Source of the DNA: an uncultured Alphaproteobacteria bacterium
Lineage (GTDB): Bacteria > Pseudomonadota > Alphaproteobacteria > Caulobacterales > Parvularculaceae
DNA length: 17,283 nucleotides
Assembly (NCBI GenBank): GCA_938003575.1
Contig: CALKYG010000263.1
Location: forward strand, 1-17,283
Direction: 5' to 3'
The notes below the pieces were generated by a model. It was not told where the DNA came from, searched no databases, and was given only the letters and a program-made list of their open reading frames with translations. Each line of letters opens with the position of its first letter. Within the stretch, counting starts at the first letter, position 1. Positions 8,652 to 16,141 of this stretch are shown piece by piece. A program made the position numbers and the translations under genes.

Positions 8652-9428
8652 TTACTTCTCGTTGTCGGCGACCAGAACAGGGCCGGCCGAGCCGCCGGGA
8701 CCGCTGTCCTTCAGGACGCCGAGCCGCTTGGCCACTTCGCGATAGGCGTCGGTGACGCCGCCGAGATCCTTGCGGAAACGGTCTTTATCCATGATCGCGC
8801 CTGTTTCCATATCCCACAGGCGGCAGCCGTCCGGACTGATTTCGTCGGCGAGGATGAGACGCATCAGATCGCCGTCATATTGACGGCCAAACTCGACCTT
8901 GAAGTCGACGAGCTTGATGCCGACGCCTGCGAAAAGGCCGCACAGGAAATCATTAACGCGCAAGGCGAGCGCCATCATGTCGTCTATTTCCTGGGGCGTC
9001 GCCCAGTTGAACGCAGTGATGTGCTCTTCGGAAACGAGGGGATCGCCGAGCGCGTCGTTCTTGTAATAGAACTCGATGACGGAACGGGGCAGCTGGGAGC
9101 CTTCTTCAAGGCCCAGGCGCTTCACCAGCGAGCCCGCCGCGACATTCCGGACGACCACTTCAAGCGGAATGATCTCGACGTGCCGGATGAGCTGCTCGCG
9201 CATGTTCAGGCGCCGGATGAAATGTGTCGGCACGCCGATGCGCTCGAGGCCCTGCATGATGAATTCGGAGATGCGGTTGTTGAGGACGCCCTTGCCCTCG
9301 AGAATGGCGCGCTTCTGGTTGTTGAAGGCGGTCGCGTCGTCCTTGAAGTACTGGATGAGGGTGCCGGGTTCCGGGCCTTCGAACAGGATTTTCGCTTTGC
9401 CTTCGTAGATTTGCTTGCGGCGCGCCAT
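8652..9428 (-). CDS. purC: Phosphoribosylaminoimidazole-succinocarboxamide synthase PurC
   Basis: PurC (SAICAR synthetase) joins CAIR with aspartate using ATP in purine synthesis. The 258-residue product starts [18 protein letters not shown], the usual N-terminus, and contains the family signatures [22 protein letters not shown] and [15 protein letters not shown] longer frame reaches further upstream to 9749, but conservation begins at the ATG at 9428, which has an AAGGA box about 10 nt upstream. The C-terminal tail after residue 245 ([17 protein letters not shown]) is low-complexity and may vary. It is transcribed away from the ATPase inhibitor gene; the 229-bp gap 9429-9657 holds both promoters. 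Confidence 0.96.
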   Translation of the reverse strand: MARRKQIYEGKAKILFEGPEPGTLIQYFKDDATAFNNQKRAILEGKGVLNNRISEFIMQGLERIGVPTHFIRRLNMREQLIRHVEIIPLEVVVRNVAAGSLVKRLGLEEGSQLPRSVIEFYYKNDALGDPLVSEEHITAFNWATPQEIDDMMALALRVNDFLCGLFAGVGIKLVDFKVEFGRQYDGDLMRLILADEISPDGCRLWDMETGAIMDKDRFRKDLGGVTDAYREVAKRLGVLKDSGPGGSAGPVLVADNEK

Positions 9429-9657
9429 CGTGGCTTGGTCCTTCTGGGAGGGTCGCGGACGCTCGACGAGCGCTTCCTCGGGCGACCGGAGCGGGCGGCT
9501 ATACGCGCTTGGACCGCTCAAGAAAACCCCTACATCCAAGTGGCGCCTGTCGTCTATCGCCGCAGTGCAGCATCTGTCTTCGGGCGCATTGCCGCGGGAG
9601 GATAAGGAAGGTAGAAGGATGGCGTTTCGCCGATAAAACTCAAGGATTTCAAGGGTT

Positions 9658-9981
9658 ATGACGACTTTTGACGACCGCAAGGACAGTTTCGAAAAGAAAT
9701 TCGCGCACGACGAGGCGTTGCGGTTCAAGGCGGAGGCCCGCCGCAACAAGCTTCTCGGCCAATGGGCGGCCGGCCTGATGGGCCTTGAGGGCGAAAAGGC
9801 GGAAGACTACGCGAAATCGGTGGTGATGGCCGATTTTCAGGAGGCGGGAGACGATGACGTGTTCCGCAAGGTGAAGGCGGACCTGACGGCGGCCGGCATC
9901 GAACAGTCCGACCATCAGATTCGCCGCCATATGGATGAGTTCATGGCGGCCGCGATCAGGCAGATCAAAGAACAGGGCTGA
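9658..9981 (+). CDS. F1FO-ATPase inhibitor zeta subunit (DUF1476)
   Basis: A 107-residue protein matching DUF1476, identified in Paracoccus denitrificans as the zeta subunit that blocks ATP hydrolysis by F1FO-ATPase. The N-terminal segment (about residues 1-40, [21 protein letters not shown]) corresponds to the inhibitory helix and the rest to a four-helix bundle; it is charged, lacks Cys and has no signal peptide. The family is essentially confined to alphaproteobacteria, making this the best lineage marker in the window. The closest ribosome-binding candidate, AAGGG at 9651-9655, is only 2 nt from the ATG; AAGGA at 9642-9646 is 11 nt away. The LysE-type gene starts 14 nt downstream, so they may be co-transcribed. 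Confidence 0.92.
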   Translation: MTTFDDRKDSFEKKFAHDEALRFKAEARRNKLLGQWAAGLMGLEGEKAEDYAKSVVMADFQEAGDDDVFRKVKADLTAAGIEQSDHQIRRHMDEFMAAAIRQIKEQG

Positions 9982-9995
9982 ACTGGAAGGCGCGG

Positions 9996-10619
9996 GTGAT
10001 CGATCCAGCCCTCTTTCCGCTGTTTCTCGCCGGCGCGCTCCTTCTGAACGTTACGCCGGGCCCGGACATGGCGTTCACATTGGCGTCGGCGACGCGCGGC
10101 GGGTCGAAAACAGGAATTGCCGCGGCGATCGGCGTCGGCGCGGGCTCGATCGTCTGGGCGGGTCTCACCGCATGCGGTCTTGCGGCGCTTCTTGCAGCCT
10201 CTGACCATGCGTTCTCCGTCGTCAAGACCATCGGCGGCGTTTATCTTCTCTATCTCGCCTGGCGCGCCTATCGCACGCGCAAGGACTTCAAATCGGTTGA
10301 CGGCGCCGGCGATCTCGCAGGCGCGTTCCGGTCCGGCGCGCTCACCAACCTTCTCAATCCTAAGGTCGGACTTTTTTATCTCGCGTTTCTCCCGAGTTTC
10401 ACCAATCCGGAAATCGGATCGGTCTGGCTGCAGACGCTGACTCTCGGCGCTATATTTTCTCTTTCCGGCGCCGTGGTCCTTGTCGGCGTCGCTTTGGCGG
10501 CGGGCGCCGTGCGCAACCGGCTTGCGGCTTCCGTTCGCCTGCGCTCAGGGCTCAGCCTGTTCGCGGCGACGATGTTCGGCGCCCTTGGATTGCGACTGAT
10601 TTTTGTCGCCGATCGCTAG
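9996..10619 (+). CDS. LysE/RhtB-family amino acid exporter
   Basis: A 207-residue inner-membrane protein with about six hydrophobic helices (roughly 5-20, 38-66, 71-91, 116-133, 147-170 and 186-205). The N-terminal LLNVTPGPD motif and the central TNLLNPKVGLFYLAFLPSF motif are diagnostic of the RhtB branch, whose members export amino acids such as threonine, homoserine or lysine by proton antiport. The substrate here is unknown. The start is GTG at 9996 with a GGAAGG box five bases upstream. It follows the zeta gene by 14 nt. A separate SDR gene begins 75 bp later. Confidence 0.9.
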   Translation: MIDPALFPLFLAGALLLNVTPGPDMAFTLASATRGGSKTGIAAAIGVGAGSIVWAGLTACGLAALLAASDHAFSVVKTIGGVYLLYLAWRAYRTRKDFKSVDGAGDLAGAFRSGALTNLLNPKVGLFYLAFLPSFTNPEIGSVWLQTLTLGAIFSLSGAVVLVGVALAAGAVRNRLAASVRLRSGLSLFAATMFGALGLRLIFVADR

Positions 10620-10694
10620 CGCCGACTGTGCGAAGGTGTGGCGCGGCGGCCGCTCTCATGCGACTGTCGGCGCAACGGAGTTTGGGAGCGCAGA

Positions 10695-11468
10695 ATGGGC
10701 CGCGTTGCAGGAAAAAAAGTCTTCATCACCGGCGGCGCGCAGGGCCTCGGCGCCTGTTTTGGCCGCATGCTCGCTGCTGAAGGCGCGAAAGTCTTTCTCA
10801 CCGACGTCAACGTCGCGGGTGCGGAAAAAACCGCCGCCGCAATAGACAAGGCGTATCCCGGCGCGGCGTCGTTCTGCCATCATGACGTCACCAAGAGCGA
10901 AGACTGGGAGAATGCGCTCGGCATGGGGGCGGAGTTCATGGGCGGCGTCAGCGTTCTCATCAACAACGACGGCGTCGGGGGCTGGGGAAATATTGAAACG
11001 GAAACGATTGAAGGCTGGCGCCGGACGCTCGACATCGACGTCGATTCCATTTTCATCGGTACGCAGCTCGCAATGCCGTACCTCAAGGCTTCGCAGCCTG
11101 CGTCGATCATCAATATTTCTTCCGTCGCCGGCCTCATAGCGCATGGCGAAATGCTCGCATACAACGCTGCAAAGTCGGCCGTCTGGATGATGTCGAAATC
11201 AATCGCCCTGCATTGTGCGAAACAGGGCTATGACATCCGATGCAACTCCGTGCACCCGGTATTCACGAGGACGCCGATCATCGACCCGCTGGTATCAATG
11301 GGCGGCGGCGGCCGGGAGGGAGAAGCGAAGCTCGTTCGGCAAATTCCGCTTCAGCGCCTCGGCGAGCCGGAAGATGTCGGCTATGCGGTTCTTTATCTCG
11401 CCTCTGACGAGTCGCGCTTCGTTACGGCGTCGGAATTCAAGATCGACGGCGGCATTACGGCGCAATGA
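10695..11468 (+). CDS. Short-chain dehydrogenase/reductase with altered active-site tetrad
   Basis: A 257-residue classical SDR with Rossmann motif TGGAQGLG (T12-G19) and Asp37 after beta-2, which favours NAD(H). Catalytic Ser143 (ISSVAGL), Tyr156 and Lys160 (YNAAK) are present, and the C-terminus IDGGITAQ is typical. Two usually conserved positions differ: the NNAG motif reads NNDG (D92), and the tetrad Asn in the W-x6-N context is Asp115 (LDIDVDS). Similarity is to hydroxysteroid/cyclohexanol dehydrogenase-like SDRs; the substrate is unknown. ATG at 10695 is chosen because conservation starts there and GGGAG lies 6 nt upstream; a frame open from 10638 has no such support. The stop codon abuts that of the convergent GST gene, forming TGATCA. 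Confidence 0.9.
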   Translation: MGRVAGKKVFITGGAQGLGACFGRMLAAEGAKVFLTDVNVAGAEKTAAAIDKAYPGAASFCHHDVTKSEDWENALGMGAEFMGGVSVLINNDGVGGWGNIETETIEGWRRTLDIDVDSIFIGTQLAMPYLKASQPASIINISSVAGLIAHGEMLAYNAAKSAVWMMSKSIALHCAKQGYDIRCNSVHPVFTRTPIIDPLVSMGGGGREGEAKLVRQIPLQRLGEPEDVGYAVLYLASDESRFVTASEFKIDGGITAQ

Positions 11469-12173
11469 TCATTGCCCGTTCGCCGGAACCGTCAGTCCGC
11501 GTTTGACCGCAGGCCGCGCAAGAAACGCCCGATGCGCCCGAACGACATTCTCAAAGCGGGCGATTTCGAGAACGTCGCCGGCCTTGTAATTTTCAATGAC
11601 ATTCCAGATCCACGGAAAAACGGCGATGTCGGCGATTGAATAATCGCCGGCGATCCAGTCGCGACCCTCAAGCCGCCGATCGAGGACGCCGAGGAGGCGT
11701 TTCGATTCATTGACGTACCGATCGCGCGGCCGCTTGTCCTCTATCTCCTTGCCGGCAAAATAATGGAAATAACCGACCTGACCGAACATTGGCCCAACGC
11801 CCGCCATCTGGAACATCAGCCATTGAACGGTCTGCCAGCGCTCCCGGGGATCGGCGCTGATGAGCTTTCCCGTCTTGTCGGCAAGATAGAGAAGAATTGC
11901 GCCCGATTCCCAAAGCGGCAGCGGCGAACCGCCGGGGCCGTTGGGGTCGAGAATCGCCGGTATCTTGTTGTTCGGGTTCAAAGACAAGAATTCCGGCGTG
12001 AGCTGATCGTTATCCGCGAATGATACGCGGTGCGCCTCATAATCGATCCCGATTTCCTCGAGCGCAATCGAGACCTTGACGCCGTTCGGCGTCCCGAGAG
12101 TGTAAAGCTGCAGCCGGTCCGGATGTTTGGCCGGCCAGCGGCGGGCGACTGGAAAATCGGCAAGGGAATTCAT
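11469..12173 (-). CDS. Glutathione S-transferase, Ure2p-like/YfcG-YghU type
   Basis: A 234-residue GST. The thioredoxin-like domain carries LYTLGTPNGVKVSIALEE (TPNGVK at residues 28-33, the nu-class hallmark), the cis-Pro NKIPAILD motif and a WESGAILLYLADK glutathione-binding stretch. The all-helical C-terminal domain includes DRRLEGRDWIAGDYSIADIAVFPW. Relatives act as glutathione-dependent disulfide reductases or peroxidases rather than classic conjugating enzymes. ATG at 12173 has an AAGGAAG box 6 nt upstream. It lies 104 bp downstream of phaD on the same strand, with no clear terminator between, so read-through from the PHA operon is possible but unproven. Confidence 0.9.
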   Translation of the reverse strand: MNSLADFPVARRWPAKHPDRLQLYTLGTPNGVKVSIALEEIGIDYEAHRVSFADNDQLTPEFLSLNPNNKIPAILDPNGPGGSPLPLWESGAILLYLADKTGKLISADPRERWQTVQWLMFQMAGVGPMFGQVGYFHYFAGKEIEDKRPRDRYVNESKRLLGVLDRRLEGRDWIAGDYSIADIAVFPWIWNVIENYKAGDVLEIARFENVVRAHRAFLARPAVKRGLTVPANGQ

Positions 12174-12277
12174 TCAACGCTTCCTTTCACGCGTGGGATT
12201 GCAGTCGCGGCCTGCGGCGTCAATCGCATTCTCGTCACGTTCGGTTGAACGAGCGGGGGCCGTTGATTTGCGTGCGT

Positions 12278-12949
12278 TCAGCGCCGTTTGTCGGCGTATT
12301 GGCGTGCGAAATAGGCGGCGGCGCCCTTCAAGTAGCTTTCGCGACCCTCTGCAACATAAGGCGCGATTTGCAGGACAGTCGAGTAGACGCCGTCGTGAAT
12401 GCGCGCGCGGTCTGACTGCTCTTTTTCAGTGATGGCTCGATATTGCAGCCAGAACGTAAGATGCGCCGCAATCCGGTCAGCGAGGCGATCTTTCTCATCC
12501 GCGAGGAAAGACACGAGATGCTGACGTTCGAGAGAGGTGAGGATTGCAAGCGTCGTCGACTTCTTCAGCGCCAACAGCCTCGCGACGCGCGCCCGCAACG
12601 ACGGACACCGTTCAAGGATCGACGACATGCCTTCGTAGAAGAAGCGAAAGTCATTTATCTCTTCGAAAACGATGTAGATGAAGATCCAGTTGTCCTCGAG
12701 CGACAGCGGCTTCTCAATCGGCGCCGACAACACTTGGCGCAGCTCGGTCTCGAAATCGTCGAACAGCGCCTCGATGATCGCTTCCTTGCCCCTGAAATGA
12801 TAGTAGAGATTGCCAGGTGAAATGCCGAGAACCGCGGCGACATCGACGGTCGAAACCTGCGCTTCGCCTTCGCAATTGAAGAGCGCGAGCGATGTCTTCA
12901 GTATTCTGTCCCGGGTCTTGATCTTTGCGGTTTTCCGTGGCGCCGCCAT
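12278..12949 (-). CDS. phaD: TetR-family regulator PhaD of the PHA operon
   Basis: A 223-residue TetR-family protein with an N-terminal helix-turn-helix (about residues 33-55, STVDVAAVLGISPGNLYYHFRGKE). The segment KTRDRIL...LFN..GE..VST..VA..LGISPGNLYYHF.GKE closely follows Pseudomonas PhaD, which regulates phaC1 and phaI, and the ligand domain (EDNWIFIYIVFEEINDFRFFYEGMS) keeps the same spacing. The protein has about ten extra N-terminal residues (MAAPRKTAKI). It begins 10 bp after the second phasin gene and is the last gene of the phaC-phaZ-phasin-phaD run; a regulator in this position probably controls its own operon. Naming rests on resemblance plus context. Confidence 0.82.
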   Translation of the reverse strand: MAAPRKTAKIKTRDRILKTSLALFNCEGEAQVSTVDVAAVLGISPGNLYYHFRGKEAIIEALFDDFETELRQVLSAPIEKPLSLEDNWIFIYIVFEEINDFRFFYEGMSSILERCPSLRARVARLLALKKSTTLAILTSLERQHLVSFLADEKDRLADRIAAHLTFWLQYRAITEKEQSDRARIHDGVYSTVLQIAPYVAEGRESYLKGAAAYFARQYADKRR

Positions 12950-12959
12950 GGCGATCGCC

Positions 12960-13373
12960 TCAGGCCTTTTTCTTCTTCACGGATTTCCGTTTCGGTCGGG
13001 ACGTCGACTTTAGGCCTGAAAGCCTTTCCACGGTCGTCTCCAGCGCGGCGACACGCGCCCGCAGAGACGCCACTTCTTCGGCGAGCGATGCATGATCCTC
13101 GGGATGCATGATGCGCTCACGCATGCGCTTGATCCGTTCATCGAGAGAATGGGCGGCCGGCGCCACCCGTTCCGCAACCTTGCGGCCGCGCTCTTCGACT
13201 TTCTTTTCAATCGCCTCGCCCTTGGCGACAAGCTCATCAAAGACGCGCGCGGATTCGTCCGTCAGCTTTGCAACAGTTTCCTGCGCTTCGGAAAAAGCGC
13301 GGCCGTAAGCGCCGATGCCGGCGAGCCAGATCTTGCGGGCGGTGTCGGCGGAATGGGTCGGCTTTTTCGCCAC
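12960..13373 (-). CDS. Phasin-family PHA granule-associated protein (PhaI/PhaF type)
   Basis: A 137-residue phasin. The N-terminal hydrophobic/amphipathic stretch ARKIWLAGIGAYGRAF matches the conserved start of Pseudomonas PhaI/PhaF; a long charged helix and a coiled coil (about residues 90-118, SLAEEVASLRARVAALETTVERL) follow. The C-terminus is strongly basic (RPKRKSVKKKKA), recalling the nucleic-acid-binding tail of PhaF that ties granules to the nucleoid, though much shorter. The start is taken as GTG at 13373 because AGGAG sits 7 nt upstream; a TTG at 13406 would overlap phaZ and lacks support. It lies 10 bp after phaZ and 10 bp before phaD, so it is part of that operon. Confidence 0.85.
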   Translation of the reverse strand: MAKKPTHSADTARKIWLAGIGAYGRAFSEAQETVAKLTDESARVFDELVAKGEAIEKKVEERGRKVAERVAPAAHSLDERIKRMRERIMHPEDHASLAEEVASLRARVAALETTVERLSGLKSTSRPKRKSVKKKKA

Positions 13374-13383
13374 GGCAATGCTC

Positions 13384-14244
13384 CTAGTTTGCAGCCGCCG
13401 GTTCAAAACGGCGGGCGGGGCTCTTCTCCACCGCCGGTCGGTCGAGAAACGTCTTGAGGACCGGCAGGACTTCTTTCGCCTTCGACAGCACGAACAGATG
13501 CCCGCCGTTCTCGACGATGTGAAGCTCGGAATTGCGGATCATGTATTTGAGGATCTTCGCATTGGCGAGCGGTACGATATTGTCGCGATCGCCCGCAAGC
13601 ACCAGTGTCTCGTGCGGCAGGAGCGGCAGGAAGGGCAGGCTCGACCACCCCATCATCGCCATCAACTGGTAGAGATAGCCGGATCGCGTCGGCGATCTCA
13701 TGCGCGCAGCGAAAAGCGCGGCCCCTTCCTGCTCGTCGCCGTACAGCGCTTGAAAATTCTTCGCGAGAAAATCGCGATCCATATATCGCTTGGGATCGGC
13801 CATTTTCGACAGCGCCTCAATCTTGCCCGGCACCATCAAGGCGCCCGGCGACGTGGCGCACAGAACCAACCGATTGACGCGCTTTTGGTATTGAAACGTG
13901 AATTGCTGCGCGGCGCCGCCGCCCCAAGACACGCCCATGACGTCGACGGAGCGCTCATAGCCGTAATGAAGGAGGACCGACTTCGCCGCGTGGGCTATCC
14001 ACCAGGGGCGATAGGGCGTCACCGGGCCCGGCGAGCCGCCGACGCCCGGCATGTCGAATGTAATGATGTCGCGGTCCGGAAGGGCTTCGGCGAGCGGCTG
14101 CGCGATTTCGAGATTGGCGCCGATGCCGTTGAAGAAAAGGAGCGGTCGTCCAATTCCGGCGCCGCGCCAGACGGCCGTCCTCAGCTTTTGCAAACCGACA
14201 TCGACAAAACCGAGTTCCGGCAGGTGATGTTCGTCCGTACTCAT
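13384..14244 (-). CDS. phaZ: Intracellular (mcl-)PHA depolymerase PhaZ, alpha/beta hydrolase
   Basis: A 286-residue alpha/beta hydrolase. Nucleophile S106 lies in GVSWGG, followed by AAQQFTFQY as in Pseudomonas mcl-PHA depolymerases; D221 (AGDRDNIVP) and H249 (ENGGHLF) complete a triad at almost the same positions as reported for P. putida PhaZ. There is no signal peptide, fitting an enzyme that mobilises intracellular granules. The start is ATG at 14244 with AAGGA 5-6 nt upstream, 22 bp after the phaC stop; an upstream ATG at 14325 lies inside phaC and is not needed. Placement directly after a class II-type synthase mirrors phaC1-phaZ of Pseudomonas. Another alpha/beta hydrolase activity cannot be excluded. 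Confidence 0.87.
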   Translation of the reverse strand: MSTDEHHLPELGFVDVGLQKLRTAVWRGAGIGRPLLFFNGIGANLEIAQPLAEALPDRDIITFDMPGVGGSPGPVTPYRPWWIAHAAKSVLLHYGYERSVDVMGVSWGGGAAQQFTFQYQKRVNRLVLCATSPGALMVPGKIEALSKMADPKRYMDRDFLAKNFQALYGDEQEGAALFAARMRSPTRSGYLYQLMAMMGWSSLPFLPLLPHETLVLAGDRDNIVPLANAKILKYMIRNSELHIVENGGHLFVLSKAKEVLPVLKTFLDRPAVEKSPARRFEPAAAN

Positions 14245-14266
14245 ACAGTTCCTTGCATGTTGCGGT

Positions 14267-15946
14267 TCAGCCGAAGACGTATTCGCCGGGCGCCTTGGCG
14301 AGCGGCGGATAAGCCTTTGTTCCAAGCGATTTCGGCGCCGGCTTCTTGTCTCCTGACCGCTGGCGCAGCCAATTCGTCCACAGCGGCCACCATGATCCCG
14401 TCTGAGGTTTTGCGCCGGCGAGCCAGTCGTCGGCGTTCGCCGGAAGGTCGTCGTTCGAGAAAAACTGCGCCTTCGGGTTGCCAGGCGGGTTCAGCAGCGC
14501 CTGGATGTGACCGCTGTTCGACAGAACGAATTTCACGTCGCCGCCGAAAAGGTGGACATTGCGATAGCATGCTCGCCAGGGCGTGATGTGGTCTGTAACC
14601 GCGGCGACCATGAAGGCGTCTTGCGTCACCTTGGTGAGGTCGATCTTGTGTCCCATGAAATCCACCGCGCCGGGATTGGCGAAACGCTTGTCCTGATAGA
14701 TATCAAGATAGTCGGAATGGAGTTTCGCCGGCAGGTTTGTCGAGTCGTTGTTCCAGTAGAGAATGTCGAAAGGCGGCGGGCTGTCGCCCATCAAGTAGTT
14801 GTTGACGACATAGTTCCAGATGAGATCGTTCGGGCGCAGCCAAGCGAACGACTTTGACAAATCGTCTCCTGAAAGGACGCCCTTTTTCGCCGAATGACGG
14901 CGTGCGACTTCAATCGCTTCGTCGGTGACAAAGAGGCCGATCTCGCTGTCTTCCTTGTGTCCGTCGAGGACGCAGACCTGCAGCGTAAAGGAATTGACGA
15001 TATTCGATTTGCGCGCAGCGAGTTCGGACAAGAAGCTTGCGGTGGTGATTCCGCCCGAACATGCGCCCGATACGTTGATCTGCTTCGCCTTTGTAATCTT
15101 GCGGATCGCCTCCGCCGCCTCGATGAGCGAAGCGACGTAGTCTTCAAGACCCCAATGCGCATGTTCCTTCTGCGGATTGCGCCACGATACGGCGAATGTC
15201 TGAAAGCCCTGGCTGAGCATGAATCGAACGACGCTCTTCTCAGGCGACAAATCGTTCGCATAAAACTTGTTGATTTGCGGCGGCACGACCAACAACGGGA
15301 TCTCATAGACGTCGTCGGTCGTCGGCTGGTACTGGATCAGCTCCAGCATTTCATTTTTGAAGACGACGGCGCCCGGCGTGGTTGCAAGGTTTTCGCCGAC
15401 CTTGAAGGGGCGACCGTCCACCTGGCTCGGCATTCCATTGTTATGGCGAATGTCGTGATAGGCGTTCTGCAATCCCTTGATCAGCGAGGCGCCGCCCGTT
15501 TCGTAAACGCGCTTGATCGCGGCCGGGTTGCCGATCAGCGTGTTCGTCGGCGCCATTGCATCGGCGATGATGTCGAGCACGAATTTCGCGCGGACCTTGT
15601 CGGCGTCATCGACGCCGGAATCAGCGATCCAGCCCTCGAAGCCTTTGCGCATCGCAAGCCAGGACTGCATCGTATATTTGTAGAGCGGATTGTATTTCCA
15701 GGTTGGGTCCTGAAAACGCCGGTCCTTTCTGTCCGGCGCGATCTCGGACTCGCCCTTGACGATCTCAATGAGGTCCTTGCCGTAGTTGGTCAGGTGTTTG
15801 GCGAAGGGCGCCGGCTGTCTGGCTGCGTGGCCGATGAGAACGCCAAGCGATTTCAGCAATTCCGACCGTCGGACGCCGATGATCGGATTGAGCGCGGTCG
15901 GCGTTTCCGCCGCCTGTTGGCCCAGTTCGTCGCTCGTCTTCGACAT
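14267..15946 (-). CDS. phaC: Polyhydroxyalkanoate synthase, class II type
   Basis: PHA synthase polymerises (R)-3-hydroxyacyl-CoA at the granule surface. The 559-residue length equals that of Pseudomonas PhaC1, and the catalytic residues fall at the same numbers: C296 (SGACSGG lipase-like box), D452 (VTDHITPW) and H480 (NSGHIQALLNPPGNPK). Further class II-like blocks are EAMAPTN-type (DAMAPTNTLIGNP), NNGMPSQVD, LVVPPQINKFY, FAWLRPNDLIWNYVVNNYL, SWRNP and a C-terminal LGTKAYPP. Class II enzymes prefer C6-C14 monomers, so medium-chain-length PHA is expected; this is inferred. ATG at 15946 has GGGAGGAG just upstream; a longer frame to 16033 has no support. It is the first gene of the phaC-phaZ-phasin-phaD operon, with its own promoter candidate. 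Confidence 0.96.
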   Translation of the reverse strand: MSKTSDELGQQAAETPTALNPIIGVRRSELLKSLGVLIGHAARQPAPFAKHLTNYGKDLIEIVKGESEIAPDRKDRRFQDPTWKYNPLYKYTMQSWLAMRKGFEGWIADSGVDDADKVRAKFVLDIIADAMAPTNTLIGNPAAIKRVYETGGASLIKGLQNAYHDIRHNNGMPSQVDGRPFKVGENLATTPGAVVFKNEMLELIQYQPTTDDVYEIPLLVVPPQINKFYANDLSPEKSVVRFMLSQGFQTFAVSWRNPQKEHAHWGLEDYVASLIEAAEAIRKITKAKQINVSGACSGGITTASFLSELAARKSNIVNSFTLQVCVLDGHKEDSEIGLFVTDEAIEVARRHSAKKGVLSGDDLSKSFAWLRPNDLIWNYVVNNYLMGDSPPPFDILYWNNDSTNLPAKLHSDYLDIYQDKRFANPGAVDFMGHKIDLTKVTQDAFMVAAVTDHITPWRACYRNVHLFGGDVKFVLSNSGHIQALLNPPGNPKAQFFSNDDLPANADDWLAGAKPQTGSWWPLWTNWLRQRSGDKKPAPKSLGTKAYPPLAKAPGEYVFG

Positions 15947-15969
15947 GACTCCTCCCGCGGGTTTCGTCG

Positions 15970-15994
15970 AAAAGCAGTTCAATTTCCTGCTTTT
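15970..15994. promoter_or_regulatory. Inverted repeat in the phaC leader (candidate PhaD operator)
   Basis: A perfect 8-bp inverted repeat AAAAGCAG/CTGCTTTT with a 9-nt spacer lies 24-48 nt upstream of the phaC ATG and just downstream of the candidate promoter at 16005-16033. Dimeric TetR regulators bind such sites, and the operon encodes one (phaD). A weak RNA hairpin is the alternative. Confidence 0.45.
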
Positions 15995-16004
15995 AGCCGC
16001 ATCG

Positions 16005-16033
16005 AGTATTCGACGTTCCCGGCTTGTTGGCAA
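16005..16033 (-). promoter_or_regulatory. Candidate sigma-70 promoter of phaC
   Basis: On the minus strand TTGCCA (16033-16028, five of six to TTGACA), a 17-nt spacer and AATACT (16010-16005, four of six to TATAAT) precede phaC by about 60 nt. It lies after the terminator at 16058-16089, so phaC can be transcribed independently of the upstream phasin. Found by eye only. Confidence 0.4.
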
Positions 16034-16045
16034 ATGGTCGCCCTT

Positions 16046-16056
16046 TTGCGGCGCAA
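16046..16056. promoter_or_regulatory. TTGCGGCGCAA palindrome upstream of the phaC promoter
   Basis: A 5+1+5 perfect inverted repeat, flanked by TT and cAAAA, just upstream of the candidate phaC -35 box. It resembles the TTTTGTGCAGCGCAAAA palindrome upstream of the first phasin (16619-16635), so both may be sites of a shared PHA regulator. It also partly abuts the terminator's A-tract. Confidence 0.3.
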
Positions 16057-16057
16057 C

Positions 16058-16089
16058 AAAAAACGGGACGTTTCGGGAGAAACGCCCCG
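16058..16089 (-). terminator. Intrinsic terminator after the first phasin gene
   Basis: On the minus strand an 11-bp stem (CGGGGCGUUUC pairing with GAAACGUCCCG, one G-U pair) with a UCCC loop is followed directly by six U. It lies 53 nt after the phasin stop and upstream of the phaC promoter, separating the two transcripts. Confidence 0.85.
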
Positions 16090-16141
16090 CTCTTTTTACT
16101 CTCCGCCTGCGAACGCAACTGAGGGCGGGAGGGGGGAATTG

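Noticed and set aside
9429..9657. Longer purC N-terminus reaching to 9749
   Set aside because: Conservation begins at [13 protein letters not shown] (9428); the upstream extension is unlike PurC and would overlap the divergent zeta gene.
11462..11475. GCAATGATCATTGC palindrome as an operator or terminator
   Set aside because: It arises because both convergent genes end in CAA-TGA (Gln-stop) back to back; there is no T-tract and coding constraint explains it.
12238..12251. CGTTC-GGTT-GAACG hairpin between phaD and the GST gene
   Set aside because: The stem is only 5 bp with no T-tract on the minus strand, so it is not convincing as a terminator, and nothing supports it as an operator.
13315..14586. 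A 423-codon plus-strand open frame antisense to phaZ
   Set aside because: Low-complexity Arg/Ala/Ser composition and no ribosome-binding site; phaZ on the other strand carries a clear Ser-Asp-His triad.
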